From the NCBI GenBank assembly GCA_963734685.1, contig CAVTIC010000007.1, positions 558,001 to 622,000 on the forward strand: a stretch of 64,000 bases of DNA, read 5' to 3'. The stretch is from JAOUEA01 sp963734685. Its GTDB lineage: Bacteria > Actinomycetota > UBA4738 > HRBIN12. Position numbers and translations under genes: made by a program. The stretch's first letter is position 1. Each line of letters starts with the position of its first letter. The notes beneath the pieces were generated by a model, which worked only from the letters and a program-made list of their open reading frames with translations, was not told where the DNA came from and ran no database searches. Of this stretch, positions 1 to 9,348 are shown piece after piece.

Positions 1-1092
1 TCGAGCCTGCGCCCGACCACCCGGTCGCGGATACGTGGCTCCACGAGACGCTCGTACCGCGGTCGGAACGCCTCGAACCACGCCTCGGCGACCGGGTGCG
101 GCGCCGCTCGCGGCGGTGTCGCGGAGACGTCGATGGGTCGCAGGCGGCTGAGGTCGAAGATCGCGATGCCGACCGAGGCAGTGCGGGGTCCGGTGGTGAT
201 CGCTGCGAACCCCGGTCCGTCCGGTCCCCAGACGGAGTCGCCGGCGCGCCATCCCTCGGGCAGCGAGACGGAGACGCCGACCGAGAGTCCCGGAAGACGA
301 TAGGTTCCCGCCGCCAGGCTCTCGTCGCTGGCCGTCGAGGAGGAGCCCGTCGCGCTCTCTGCCTCCGTGTCGGCGCCGCCGCGAGACACGGCGAGCGCCA
401 CGCCCAGGGCGACCACGCCGACGGATGCGATCGTGGCGACGCGGCGGATCGCGGTCGACCGCCTGTACTCCCGGAGGTGACGGGCCCACGCGTGAACCGC
501 CGCGGGCGTGTCGACGCATGCTCGTCGGAGCGCCTCTCGAAGCGCCGCGTCGTCCTCGAACGCTCCGGTCTCGATCGTCGCGGCCCGCGCGGCCGCGAGG
601 CGCGACGGCATCGAGGCCGTCGCCGACCCCGTCGCGACGCTCACCTCGCTCGGTGACAACGCTTCCACGTCGCTCAACACGAGGACCGCGCGCGTCCGCT
701 CGTCGAGCGTCGCGAGGACGACGCCGAGGTCGCTGCCGCCCCGGGTCCACGAGCGGGGACCCGGCCGGCGTCGTCGGGAGAAGACGGTCGCGGAACCGAC
801 GCATGCGGGCTCGGCCCGATCCGAACACTTCGCGATAGATGTGCACCGTGGGGCGTCGGCTGCCGTCGACCCGATGCCAGGTGCGATGCGCCCTGAGCAT
901 GGCCCTGGCGGCGACGCGCTCGGCCCGCCGGCGATCCTCGAGCACCAGCCCGCAGACCGCGTCGATCCTGTCGTGGCTCTCCTGGAAGGCCGCCTCGAAC
1001 GTGGCCTCGGGGTCGAGCCCGGGCAGGAACGGAGCCTCGGGAGCGAGTTCGTGAGCTTCCGTCGCCGGTGTCCGCTGTCCGGTCGTGCGCAT
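1..1092 (-). CDS. Sigma-70-like protein with C-terminal membrane anchor (partial, frameshifted)
   Basis: The reading begins at an ATG at 1092 behind a GGAGG box and runs off the window start. The first ~110 residues resemble a degenerate ECF sigma region 2. A frame change at about 737-750, in a CCCC/GGGG run, leads into a stretch like sigma region 4: LDERTRAVLVLSDVEALSPS, followed by a helix-turn-helix-like segment. After this come a single hydrophobic segment (VATIASVGVVALGVALAV) and an extracytoplasmic part. One extra base in the run explains the shift, so I treat it as one gene. Sigma-like domains fused to a membrane anchor are unusual; they could give a tethered regulator. Function is inferred from weak similarity only. 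Divergent from pepN. Confidence 0.55.
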   Translation of the reverse strand, partial: MRTTGQRTPATEAHELAPEAPFLPGLDPEATFEAAFQESHDRIDAVCGLVLEDRRRAERVAARAMLRAHRTWHRVDGSRRPTVHIYREVFGSGRARMRRFRDRLLPTTPAGSPLVDPGRQRPRRRPRDARRADARGPRVERRGSVVTERGERRDGVGDGLDAVAPRGRAGRDDRDRSVRGRRGASRGAPTSMRRHARGGSRVGPSPPGVQAVDRDPPRRHDRIRRRGRPGRGARRVSRRRRHGGRERDGLLLDGQRREPGGGNLSSSGTLGRRLRLAARGMARRRLRLGTGRTGVRSDHHRTPHCLGRHRDLRPQPPATHRRLRDTAASGAAPGRRGVVRGVPTAVRASRGATYPRPGGRAQAR

Positions 1093-1196
1093 CGTGTCGG
1101 CCTCCGTGGAGAGCGTCTCACGCGCAGGGCGAACGCGCTGGGATGCCGTCGGACGCATCTCCCCGCAGAGACCCGGACGATGCCCGAGCGGCGCGG

Positions 1197-1202
1197 TAGG
1201 CT
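1197..1202 (+). promoter_or_regulatory. -10 box (TAGGCT) of pepN, leaderless type
   Basis: TAGGCT ends 8 nt before the pepN ATG and no Shine-Dalgarno sequence is present. This fits an actinobacterial TANNNT -10 box with transcription starting at or near the start codon. Confidence 0.5.
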
Positions 1203-1210
1203 CCCGGCCG

Positions 1211-3736
1211 ATGCAGGATCGTTTCCGGCTTCCGCGGACCGTCGTGCCCTCGCGATACGACCTGGTGCTCACCCCCGACCTCGAGGCCTTCTCATTCTCG
1301 GGCGAGGAGAACGTCGCGGTGGAGATCCACGAGCGCATCGCGGAGGTCGTGGTGAACGCCCTCGACATCGAGATCGACGGCGGGTACCTGCGCCACGACG
1401 ACGGCGTCGAGATCCCCGTCGTCGACGTCGCGCTCGACCACGAGCTGCAGCGGGCGACGCTCGCCCTGGCCTCCCCGGTCGATCCGGGCGCCTGGACGCT
1501 GCACCTCGCTTTCCGTGGGGTGCTGAACGACCAGCTCCACGGCTTCTACCGGTCGAGCTACACCGACGAGGCAGGCACCCACACGATCGCCACCACGCAG
1601 TTCGAAGCCGCCGACGCGAGACGGGCGTTCCCGTGTTGGGACGAGCCGGACCTGAAGGCGGTCTTCGGCGTCACGCTGGTCGTACCGGAAGGTCTCGTCG
1701 CTCTCTCGAACGGGCCCGAGACCGATCGGGAGCCGTCCGGCGACGGCACCGTGACGGTGCGCTTCGCCGACACGATGGCGATGTCGACCTACCTCGTCGC
1801 CTTCGTGGTCGGACGTCTCGAGATCACCGACCCGATCGACGTCGACGGCGTGCCGCTCCGCCTCGTGCACCTTCCGGGCAAGGGACACCTCGCCGGATTC
1901 GCGCTCGATGCCGGGGTGTTCGCCCTGCGGTTCTTCACCGACTACTACGGCATCCCGTACCCCGACCGGAAGGTCGACTTCGTCGCGATCCCCGACTTCG
2001 CGCAGGGCGCGATGGAGAACACGGGGCTCATCACCTATCGCGAATCGCTGCTGCTCGTCGACCCCGACCACGCGACCCAGCCCGAGCTCGAGAACATCGC
2101 CGACGTGGTCGCCCACGAACTGGCTCACCAGTGGTTCGGCAACCTCGTGACGATGCGATGGTGGAACGGCATCTGGTTGAACGAGGCGTTCGCGACCTTC
2201 ATGGCGCTGCTCACGGTCGACGCCTGGCGTCCGGACTGGGAGCAGTGGAACACCTTCGGCCGCGCCAACACATCGGCCAAGGAGGTCGACGCGCTGCGCT
2301 CGACGCGGGCGATCGAGTTCCCGGTGCACTCGCCCGACGACGCCTCGGGGATGTTCGACGTGCTGACGTACCAGAAGGGCGCCGCGATCCTTCGGATGCT
2401 CGAGCAGTACCTGGGTGCCGAGCGGTTCCGCGACGGCATCCGTCTCTACCTCGCCCGTCATGCCTACGGGAACACCGAGACCCACGACCTCTGGCACGCG
2501 ATCGAGGAATCGAGCGGCGAGCCAGTGCGTCGCATCATGGACCAGTGGATCTGGCAGGGCGGCTACCCGCAGCTCGCGGCCGCGCCCGATGCGGCAGGGG
2601 TCCGCATCGGCCAGCAGCGGTTCCTGGCCGACGGCGGCACCGACCACGCGGTCTGGGACGTACCCCTGCGTGTGCGTTCGCTCGACGGTGACGAGAGATC
2701 GGTGCTCGTACCGGCCGACGGGGCCGTGGTGCCCGAGGCCGCCGATGCCGCGATCGTGGTGAACGCCGGGTCGAGCAGCTTCGTGCGGGTCCACTACGAA
2801 GGAGGCTTGCTGGAGCGTCTGGTCGAACGGCTGCCCGAGGTCTCGCCGCTGGAGCGCTACGGTCTGGTCGACGATCATTGGGCCGCGGTCTCATCGGGTG
2901 CCGCTCCCGCGTCGCAGTTCGTGGCCGCCGCGTCCCGCTACGGCGACGAGGAGGATCTCGCGGTCTGGCAGGTGCTGCTCCAGGGACTCGGCTGGTGCGA
3001 TCGGTTCCTCGACGGCGAGCCCCGAGAGCGCCTGCGGGCGTTCGTGCGGCGGCTCGTCGCGCCCGCCATGGACCGCCTCGGGTGGGAGGCCGACGCCGAC
3101 GAGCCGGATCGCGTCCGGGCGCTCCGCGGCGCGCTGCTGCAGGGCCTCGGCGTGCTCGGGGCCGACCCCAACGCCGAAGCCGCCGCCCGCGAGTTCGAGG
3201 CCGAGGCCCGCGCCGGCAAGCCGGTCGACGCCTCGCTCGCCGCGGCAGCGGTCAACGTGGTCGCGGCCAACGGCGATGCGGGGGACTACGAGCGCTACTG
3301 GAACGCCTATCGGGAGTCGCCGACCCCGCAGGAGCAGTATCGGTACCTGTTCGCGCTGCCGCTCTTCCACGACGCGGCGCTGCTCGATCGCACCCTCGAG
3401 GCCACGTTCGGCGAGGAGATCCGCAGCCAGGACGCGCCGTTCGTCTTCGCGTACTCCCTGATCAACCGCGATCTCGGCGATCGTGCGTGGGCCGCCTTGC
3501 GCGAGCGTTGGAGCGAAGCCGAGGCGAGGTTCCCCTCCCAGCTCACGATCCGCATGGCGGAGGGGGTGCGCTACCTCACGCGACCCGAGCAGGTGACGGA
3601 GGCCGAGGCGTTCTTCGCAGAGCACCCGATCCCACAGTCGGCGAAGATGCTGGAGCAGATGCTCGAGCGTCAGCGTGTCGCCGCCGCGTTGCGCGAACGG
3701 GCCACGCCCGACCTCGAGGCCTACTTCTCCGAGTAG
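1211..3736 (+). CDS. pepN: Aminopeptidase N (M1 family metallopeptidase)
   Basis: Cytosolic zinc aminopeptidase of 841 residues, the usual length for actinobacterial PepN, removing N-terminal residues from peptides. The M1 signatures are present: GAMEN at residues 266-270 (substrate N-terminus binding), HELAH at 302-306 with the third zinc ligand E325 in NEAFA (HEXXH-X18-E). The C-terminal half from about residue 520 is the ERAP1-C-like helical domain. The frame is open upstream to 1085, but the ATG at 1211 aligns with the family start and sits 8 nt behind a TAGGCT box, so I use it. Single gene; the next gene is convergent after 12 nt. Confidence 0.95.
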   Translation: MQDRFRLPRTVVPSRYDLVLTPDLEAFSFSGEENVAVEIHERIAEVVVNALDIEIDGGYLRHDDGVEIPVVDVALDHELQRATLALASPVDPGAWTLHLAFRGVLNDQLHGFYRSSYTDEAGTHTIATTQFEAADARRAFPCWDEPDLKAVFGVTLVVPEGLVALSNGPETDREPSGDGTVTVRFADTMAMSTYLVAFVVGRLEITDPIDVDGVPLRLVHLPGKGHLAGFALDAGVFALRFFTDYYGIPYPDRKVDFVAIPDFAQGAMENTGLITYRESLLLVDPDHATQPELENIADVVAHELAHQWFGNLVTMRWWNGIWLNEAFATFMALLTVDAWRPDWEQWNTFGRANTSAKEVDALRSTRAIEFPVHSPDDASGMFDVLTYQKGAAILRMLEQYLGAERFRDGIRLYLARHAYGNTETHDLWHAIEESSGEPVRRIMDQWIWQGGYPQLAAAPDAAGVRIGQQRFLADGGTDHAVWDVPLRVRSLDGDERSVLVPADGAVVPEAADAAIVVNAGSSSFVRVHYEGGLLERLVERLPEVSPLERYGLVDDHWAAVSSGAAPASQFVAAASRYGDEEDLAVWQVLLQGLGWCDRFLDGEPRERLRAFVRRLVAPAMDRLGWEADADEPDRVRALRGALLQGLGVLGADPNAEAAAREFEAEARAGKPVDASLAAAAVNVVAANGDAGDYERYWNAYRESPTPQEQYRYLFALPLFHDAALLDRTLEATFGEEIRSQDAPFVFAYSLINRDLGDRAWAALRERWSEAEARFPSQLTIRMAEGVRYLTRPEQVTEAEAFFAEHPIPQSAKMLEQMLERQRVAAALRERATPDLEAYFSE

Positions 3737-3748
3737 CGGCGCCGGGCC

Positions 3749-4192
3749 TCAGCCGATCTCGATCGTGCCGACCATGCCGTAGGCGTAGTGGCCGGGAAGG
3801 TGACACCCGAACAACGTCGAGCCGGGCGATCTCGGGAAGGTGACCGTGGTCGACCGTGTCGCACCGGCGGGCACCGTGATCTCTCCCGGCCTCGGCGCAT
3901 GGTGGGCTTCCGTGCCGCGCTCGTGCACAGCCTGCACGCGGGCGTCGCCCACGATGAACTCGTGGTCGATCGGGTCGGTGTTCTCGAGCACGAACCGCAC
4001 CGTCTCGCCCGGTGCGACCTCCACGTCGCCGGGCTCGAACCGCGAATGGTGGATCACGATCCGGACCTCTCGGACCTCTCGGACCTCTCCCGGGCCCGGG
4101 GATGCACCCGCGCGCAGGGCGACGGCACCCAGGGCGAGCACGCCTGCCGTGGCGACGGCGACCCAGGCGATCCGTGCCCGATGCCGTGTCAT
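3749..4192 (-). CDS. Secreted cupredoxin (plastocyanin/azurin-like)
   Basis: 147 residues: an N-terminal membrane/signal segment (IAWVAVATAGVLALGAVALRA) followed by a single cupredoxin domain. Type 1 copper ligands are visible as His in DHEF, Cys and His in FGCHLPGH, and Met in AYGM near the C-terminus. It should bind copper outside the membrane and act in electron transfer or copper handling. Its ATG overlaps the stop of the upstream DUF2330 gene by 4 nt (ATGA), so the two are translationally coupled. A 9-bp unit repeated about three times (4068-4092) encodes EVREVREVR after the signal segment. Confidence 0.85.
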   Translation of the reverse strand: MTRHRARIAWVAVATAGVLALGAVALRAGASPGPGEVREVREVRIVIHHSRFEPGDVEVAPGETVRFVLENTDPIDHEFIVGDARVQAVHERGTEAHHAPRPGEITVPAGATRSTTVTFPRSPGSTLFGCHLPGHYAYGMVGTIEIG

Positions 4193-5271
4193 GCGGGGCG
4201 CCCGAACCCGTGCCCGCGTCGTTCGCGGAGGCCCGCGAACAGCACGAGCGCCCCGCCGATCACGACCGCCGCGACGGCGGCCCACGGAGCTGTCGCAGCG
4301 GAGGCGGGCGGCAGCGGCCGCGCGAGCCCTGCCGCGACCGGATCGGGCTGCCCGAAGCCGCTCGGGTCGATCGCGAGGTCGTGCGTGAGCAGGTCGGCTC
4401 GCTGGTTCACCTGCACCTGCGTGAGCCACATGTCCTGCTCCGGGAGCCAGCCCATGCGCGAGTCCGAGCGGAGGTCGCGCATCAGGGAGTCCGAGGCCTG
4501 CTCGCTCGTCCGCAGGATCAGGCCGCGCTGGTCCTCGTCGCCGGTGGGCTCGATCGCCTGGGGAAGCATCGCCGGCGCCATGTCGGTCAGCAGGAACACG
4601 TCGGCCGCGACGATCTCGGACGGCTGGCGTCCCAACGCCAGGATCCGCAGGGGCACCCACGGCCTCGGCGTGGGGATCACGACGTGGATCGGGGTGCCTT
4701 CGCCGCGCTGCACGCCTTGGTCGGCCGCGCGCTCGGCGTTGAACCGGGCGGCGAGGAAGATGGGGCTCCGCTCGGCGTAGAACTCCAGCACCTCTGGCGC
4801 GTCGGGCGGCAGGAAGAACCCGTGGTCGCTGGCCCACGTGCCCACGGCCACGGCCCCGCCTTCGAGCACGGTGATGTCGAGGGCGTCGATCTCGGTCTCG
4901 AGCAGCACCTCGGCCGGAGCGGCGGCGACGGCGTCCGCGAGGAACGCCGCCTCGGGCACCGGCGGCTGCGTCTCGATCAGCAGCCGCTGCAGCGTCCAGT
5001 CGCCGCCTTTCACCACCTTCGTGGGGACGCCCGGCAGCGGAACGATCGAGCCGACCTCTCGTCCCTCGCCGGCGAACTCGAACGACGTGACGTAGTGCTC
5101 GACGCCCTGGTGGTAGGCGGCGAGCGTGGTCGTTCGCAGCAGGTTGATCGTGCCGTTCGGGGTGACCAGCCCGCCGCACGCCAGCGCGGCGCCGGCCGGT
5201 CCGGCGACCACGATCGCGGCGGTGAGCGCCAGCAGCAGGGAGCGACGGACACGGTGACGGTTGCCTGACAT
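4189..5271 (-). CDS. DUF2330 domain secreted/membrane protein
   Basis: 360 residues. A signal peptide (residues 1-31) is followed directly by the ACGG sequence typical of the start of DUF2330 domains. A large extracytoplasmic domain and a C-terminal transmembrane segment (about residues 325-347) ending in a short basic tail (ERRGHGF) follow. The biochemical role of DUF2330 is not known to me. It is first in a two-gene unit with the cupredoxin, which suggests the two work together outside the membrane. The ATG at 5271 is chosen because it opens the signal peptide. Confidence 0.8.
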   Translation of the reverse strand: MSGNRHRVRRSLLLALTAAIVVAGPAGAALACGGLVTPNGTINLLRTTTLAAYHQGVEHYVTSFEFAGEGREVGSIVPLPGVPTKVVKGGDWTLQRLLIETQPPVPEAAFLADAVAAAPAEVLLETEIDALDITVLEGGAVAVGTWASDHGFFLPPDAPEVLEFYAERSPIFLAARFNAERAADQGVQRGEGTPIHVVIPTPRPWVPLRILALGRQPSEIVAADVFLLTDMAPAMLPQAIEPTGDEDQRGLILRTSEQASDSLMRDLRSDSRMGWLPEQDMWLTQVQVNQRADLLTHDLAIDPSGFGQPDPVAAGLARPLPPASAATAPWAAVAAVVIGGALVLFAGLRERRGHGFGRPA

Positions 5272-5357
5272 GACGAGCCCCTTCCGTGCGGAGGCGTCTC
5301 CGACGACCGGGACGACGCGAACGGTTCCCGACTGAGCGCTGTGCGGGATGGCCCCGC

Positions 5358-5386
5358 TTGACAGCTTCCGCTGCCCCCCATACCGT
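5358..5386 (+). promoter_or_regulatory. Sigma-70-type promoter upstream of the aldehyde dehydrogenase
   Basis: TTGACA at 5358-5363, a 17-bp spacer and TACCGT at 5381-5386 give a near-consensus vegetative promoter. Transcription would start near 5393, with a GGGGGAGGG ribosome site at 5424-5432. It probably drives the catabolic cluster from 5.4 kb. Confidence 0.6.
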
Positions 5387-5446
5387 TCGGACACGAACGA
5401 CCTTCCGATCGTTCCTCTGACCCGGGGGAGGGCAGAACGACGAGTC

Positions 5447-6890
5447 GTGCCGTCGTCGAAGGCATCGAGGTCTCGACCGACCACTGGATCGGTGGCGAAC
5501 GCGTCGCCTCGAAGAGCGTCTTCACCGACATCTCCCCGATCGACGAGCAGCCGATCGCCGAGGTCGCTCGTGCGGGGGCCGATGAGGCCGATCGCGCGGT
5601 CGCCGCTGCCCGTGCGGCGAGCGCGACGTGGGGCTCGATGCCTCCCAAGGAGCGCGCCGAGTTGGTGCATCGCATCGCCGACGGCGTGGAGGCGCGGGTT
5701 CCCGAGCTGGCCGCCGTCGAGACACGCGACAACGGCTCGACGCTCCGATCGATGCGGAACTCGGTGATGCCCCGGGTCGCCCGCAACTTCCGGTTCTTCG
5801 CGGACCAGCTGCTCGCGCTCGAGACCGGCGTGAAGGACTACGACGGCTTCGCGGAGCGCGTGGCGTGGGATCCGAGCGGCGTCACGGTCGTGATCACGCC
5901 CTGGAACGCGCCGTTGATGCTGGCGACGTGGCGCGTGGCTCCCGCCCTCGCCGCGGGGAACGCGGTGATCCTGAAGCCGCCGGAGTGGGCGCCGCTCACC
6001 GCCTCGATGCTCGCCGACATCGCGCACGAGGCGGGCCTGCCCGACGGAGCGTTCAACGTGCTGCAGGGCATCGGGGAGGAAGCCGGCGCGGCCCTCACGG
6101 CCCACCCCGGCGTCGACCGCATCGCGTTCACCGGCAGCGTGCCGACCGGGAAGCTGGTGGCCCAGGCTGCGTCGCGAACCTCACGCCGGTCTCGCTCGAG
6201 CTCGGCGGCAAGTCGCCGTTCGTGGCGTTCGCCGATGCAGACCTCGACGCGGTGGTGCTGCAGGCCGTGAACCAGTTCGACAACGCGGGGCAGGTCTGCC
6301 TCGCAGGCACTCGCCTCATCGTGGAGGGCTCGATGCGCGACGCGTTCCTCGAGCGGTTCGTCGAGGCTGCCGGCGCGATCGTGCAAGGGGACCCCCGCGA
6401 CGAGGCCACCGACATCGGACCGCAGATCACGCGCGAGCACTTCCAACGAGTGGACGGGTTCGTGCGCCGCGCGAAGGCCGACGGCGCGACGGTGGTGTTC
6501 GGGGGCGGCCCCAACGAGGACCTGGGTGGCCTGTACTACCGCCCGACGCTGTTCGCCGACGCTACCGACGGCTCCGAGATCCTCACCCAAGAGGTCTTCG
6601 GCCCCGTGCTCACGCTGCAGACGTTCGAGACCGAGGACGAGGCGATCGCGCTCGCGAACTCGACCCAGTACGGCCTCGCGGCGATCGTCTACACGGGAGA
6701 CGAGGTGCGCGCCGAGCGCGTGAGCTCGGCCCTCGTCGCCGGCACCGTCTGGGTGAACTGCTTCTTCGTCCGCGACCTCGCGGCGCCCTTCGGCGGCGCC
6801 CGTGGCTCGGGCATCGGCCGCGAGGGCGGGCCCTGGAGCTTCGACTTCTACGCGGACGTGAAGAACGTCTGTACCGCACCGTGGAGCTGA
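5447..6890 (+). CDS. Aldehyde dehydrogenase, HpaE-like (frameshifted in this sequence)
   Basis: NAD(P)-dependent aldehyde dehydrogenase. Visible motifs are the cofactor loop TGSVPTGK, ELGGKSP, the catalytic Cys in AGQVCLAGTR (codon at 6297) and EVFGPV. One base is missing near 6170-6180: the frame carrying GKLVAQAAS must switch to reach NLTPVSLELGG. The start is uncertain, because the coding frame has no ATG, GTG or TTG between the upstream stop (5359) and the first conserved residues. The GTG at 5447 is out of frame with them, so a second indel near 5450-5460 is likely. Directly upstream of an extradiol dioxygenase, so 5-carboxymethyl-2-hydroxymuconate semialdehyde dehydrogenase is a good guess. 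Confidence 0.8.
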
Positions 6891-6910
6891 GTGAGCGAAG
6901 GAGGAACGAC

Positions 6911-7810
6911 ATGGGTGAGATCGTCGGCGCGGCCCTGGTCGCCCACGTCCCCACGATCATGCTGCCCGAGGAGACCCGCCGAGAGATCAACGACGGCGAC
7001 GAGATCACGCTCGTGCCGGGTCTGTATCGCATGAAGCGCGAGTGCCTCGACCGCCTGCAACCCGACACCGTCGTCGTCTTCGACACGCATTGGGAGTCCA
7101 CGTTCGAGCACATCGTCACGGCGCACGAACGCCGGGAAGGGAAGTTCACGAGCCACGAGCTGCCGCGAGGCATGTCGGGCATCCCGTACGACATGCCCGG
7201 CGACCCCGACCTCGCCAAGGGGATCGCGGCGCAGGCGGACGGCCGCGACGACTGCTGGATCCTGGCGTGCGACGATCCGTACCTGCCGATCTTCTACGGC
7301 ACCGTGAACGTCTGGACGTTCCTGGGCGACGCCGCGACCCGCTGGATCAGCGTCGCGATCAACCAGACGTGCACGACCGAGGACTTCCTGTTGTTCGGCA
7401 AGCTGATCGGCGACGCGATCTCACAGAGCGACCGTCGCGTCGTGCTCCTCGCCTCGGGGGGCATGACGCACCGCTTCTACCCGTTCCGGGAGCTGCGGCA
7501 GCACGAGAGCTCGAAGGCGCCCGAGAACATCTTGCATCGCGAGAGCTACGAGGCCGATCAGCACGTGCTCTCGATGTTGGCCGGAGGCGACCACGCCGGC
7601 GTGATCGACTGGATGCCGGAGTACCGCAAGGCGGCGCCCGAGGGGCACTTCGGCCACTACCTGATGATGGCCTCGGCCCTCGGCGGTGCCCGCTGCCAAG
7701 CGCCGGGCGAGCGGTTCAGCGAGTACGAAGCCTCCGTCGGCACGGGCCAGGTGCACGTCTGGTTCGAACGCCCGGCCGACGGCTGGACCGGAGGCGGCGC
7801 CGCAGCGTAG
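6911..7810 (+). CDS. Class III extradiol ring-cleavage dioxygenase (HpaD-like)
   Basis: 299 residues of the LigB superfamily; the sequence resembles 3,4-dihydroxyphenylacetate (homoprotocatechuate) 2,3-dioxygenase and related catechol dioxygenases using non-haem Fe(II). Conserved histidines are seen early (VAHVPTIM) and in FDTHWES; MTHRFYPF and GHFGHYLM lie further on. The ATG at 6911 has a strong AGGAGG site 8-13 nt upstream; an upstream GTG overlapping the dehydrogenase is less likely. It follows the aldehyde dehydrogenase by 20 nt, the hpaE-hpaD order of homoprotocatechuate clusters. Exact substrate is inferred. Confidence 0.8.
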   Translation: MGEIVGAALVAHVPTIMLPEETRREINDGDEITLVPGLYRMKRECLDRLQPDTVVVFDTHWESTFEHIVTAHERREGKFTSHELPRGMSGIPYDMPGDPDLAKGIAAQADGRDDCWILACDDPYLPIFYGTVNVWTFLGDAATRWISVAINQTCTTEDFLLFGKLIGDAISQSDRRVVLLASGGMTHRFYPFRELRQHESSKAPENILHRESYEADQHVLSMLAGGDHAGVIDWMPEYRKAAPEGHFGHYLMMASALGGARCQAPGERFSEYEASVGTGQVHVWFERPADGWTGGGAAA

Positions 7811-7842
7811 CGTTCGTCCGCACGGAGAGGAAGGGGGGCTCA

Positions 7843-9324
7843 GTGGCAGACCAGCAGGGTCAGTCACAGGATCTGGGGTACGAGCGATTGGGTGAGGCGA
7901 AGCTCTCGCTGATCGACGTGGTCGCCCAGTCCGTCGGATTCATGGGACCGGTCTTCTCGGCCGCGTTCATCATCCCGCTGATCATCGGCGTGAACGCGGC
8001 CGCTCGGGGGGCAGGGACGTCGGCACCGCTCGCCGTGCTGCTCGCAGGGATCGGCGTGTTCGCGCTCGGCTGGATCGTGGCGCAGTACGCGAAGCGGATC
8101 CACGCTGCAGGCTCGTTGTACGACTACGTCACCGAAGGGCTCGGGTCGACGATCGGCGCCGCCTCCGGGTGGTTGTACTACGGCGGCACGATCATCCTCA
8201 CGACCGGGCTCGGTGTGCTGCTGGGATGGTTCGTCAACGACAACGTGCTGCCGGCGCTCGAGATCAGCGTCGATCTGCCGTTGTGGTTGTGGGACGTGAT
8301 CTTCACCGCGCTGCTGTTCATCGTCTTGTACTTCGGTGTGCAGATCTCGACCCGTGTGCAACTCACGCTCGCGTTGATCTCGATCGCCGTCGTGCTGATC
8401 TTCTTCATCACGGTGATCGTCGATCTCGGCGACGCGAATGACTTCGGGCAGGCACTCGATCCCAGCCCCGAAGGAGGGTTCAGCGGCATCCTGTTCGGGG
8501 TCCTCTACGGCGTGCTGATCTTCGTGGGGTTCGAGACCGCCGCGAACCTCGCCGAGGAGACCGCGGAGCCGAAGCGCGCGATCCCACGGGCTGTCCTGGG
8601 GGCGGTGGTGCTCGTGTCGATCTTCTACCTCATCGCGGCCTACGCCGAGGTCGCCGGTTTCGGGTTCGATCTCGCGGTGATCACCAGCCCGGAAGTCGCA
8701 GGCGCACCGCTCTTCGCGCTCGGTGCTCCCGGCTCACCCTCAGGCTCGGAGTTCTGGCTGAAGGTGCTGCTGGTCGTGGTGTTCCTCGACATGCTCGCCG
8801 TCTACGTCGGCGCGGCCGTCGCATCGACCAGAGGCGTGTTCGCCATGGCGCGCGACCGCCGTCTGCCGGCGTCGCTGGCCTCGGTCTCCGCGAAGTACGG
8901 CACGCCGTTCGGCGCGATCATGCTCCTGATGATCGTGCAGCTGGCCCTGATCGCCGCGGCCGAGTTCTGGGACGACCTCTTCGCGATCCCTGGGCTGGAC
9001 CACTACTTCGCCCTGTTCGCGTGGGCCGCAACGTTCGGCGGCTTCGCCTTGTTGGTCGTGTATCTGCTGATGTCCATCGGCGCGCTCGCCAAGCTGGGCC
9101 GTCAACCGAAACCCTTCGGTGTCGCGATCGCCGCGATCGTGGGCATCGCGATCACGGGAGCGGCGATCTGGGGCTCCTTCTACCAGGTGCCCGCGCCCAC
9201 CATCTGGGCTCCGCGCTACGCCGTGATCTGGTTCGTGATCGGGATCATCTACATGGCTCTGGTGAAGGGCCGTGAGCCGGCGAGCCAGGCGCTCGCCGAC
9301 CTGTCTTCGAAGGAGGGGACCTAG
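7843..9324 (+). CDS. APC-superfamily amino acid/amine permease
   Basis: 493 residues with about 12 hydrophobic segments and the conserved first helix of APC transporters (LSLIDVVAQSVGFMGPVFSA). The GTG start lies behind AGGAAGGGGGG, 32 nt after the dioxygenase, so it is in the same operon. It probably imports the amine or amino acid feeding the catabolic cluster; the next gene is a PLP decarboxylase. Substrate cannot be read from sequence. Confidence 0.85.
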   Translation: MADQQGQSQDLGYERLGEAKLSLIDVVAQSVGFMGPVFSAAFIIPLIIGVNAAARGAGTSAPLAVLLAGIGVFALGWIVAQYAKRIHAAGSLYDYVTEGLGSTIGAASGWLYYGGTIILTTGLGVLLGWFVNDNVLPALEISVDLPLWLWDVIFTALLFIVLYFGVQISTRVQLTLALISIAVVLIFFITVIVDLGDANDFGQALDPSPEGGFSGILFGVLYGVLIFVGFETAANLAEETAEPKRAIPRAVLGAVVLVSIFYLIAAYAEVAGFGFDLAVITSPEVAGAPLFALGAPGSPSGSEFWLKVLLVVVFLDMLAVYVGAAVASTRGVFAMARDRRLPASLASVSAKYGTPFGAIMLLMIVQLALIAAAEFWDDLFAIPGLDHYFALFAWAATFGGFALLVVYLLMSIGALAKLGRQPKPFGVAIAAIVGIAITGAAIWGSFYQVPAPTIWAPRYAVIWFVIGIIYMALVKGREPASQALADLSSKEGT

Positions 9325-9335
9325 CACCGGGTCGG

Positions 9336-9341
9336 TACCAT
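9336..9341 (+). promoter_or_regulatory. -10 box (TACCAT) of the PLP decarboxylase gene
   Basis: TACCAT ends 7 nt before the ATG at 9349 and there is no Shine-Dalgarno sequence close to the start. This suggests an internal leaderless promoter. Confidence 0.4.
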
Positions 9342-9348
9342 CCCCGGC

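Noticed and set aside
508..2691. Long open frame on the plus strand covering the sigma-like gene and half of pepN
   Set aside because: Arg/Pro-rich composition without domains; it is the GC-driven shadow of genes in other frames.
4189..6105. Extended minus-strand reading of the DUF2330 gene to 6105
   Set aside because: The extra N-terminal part is antisense to the aldehyde dehydrogenase and lacks family similarity; the signal peptide begins at 5271.
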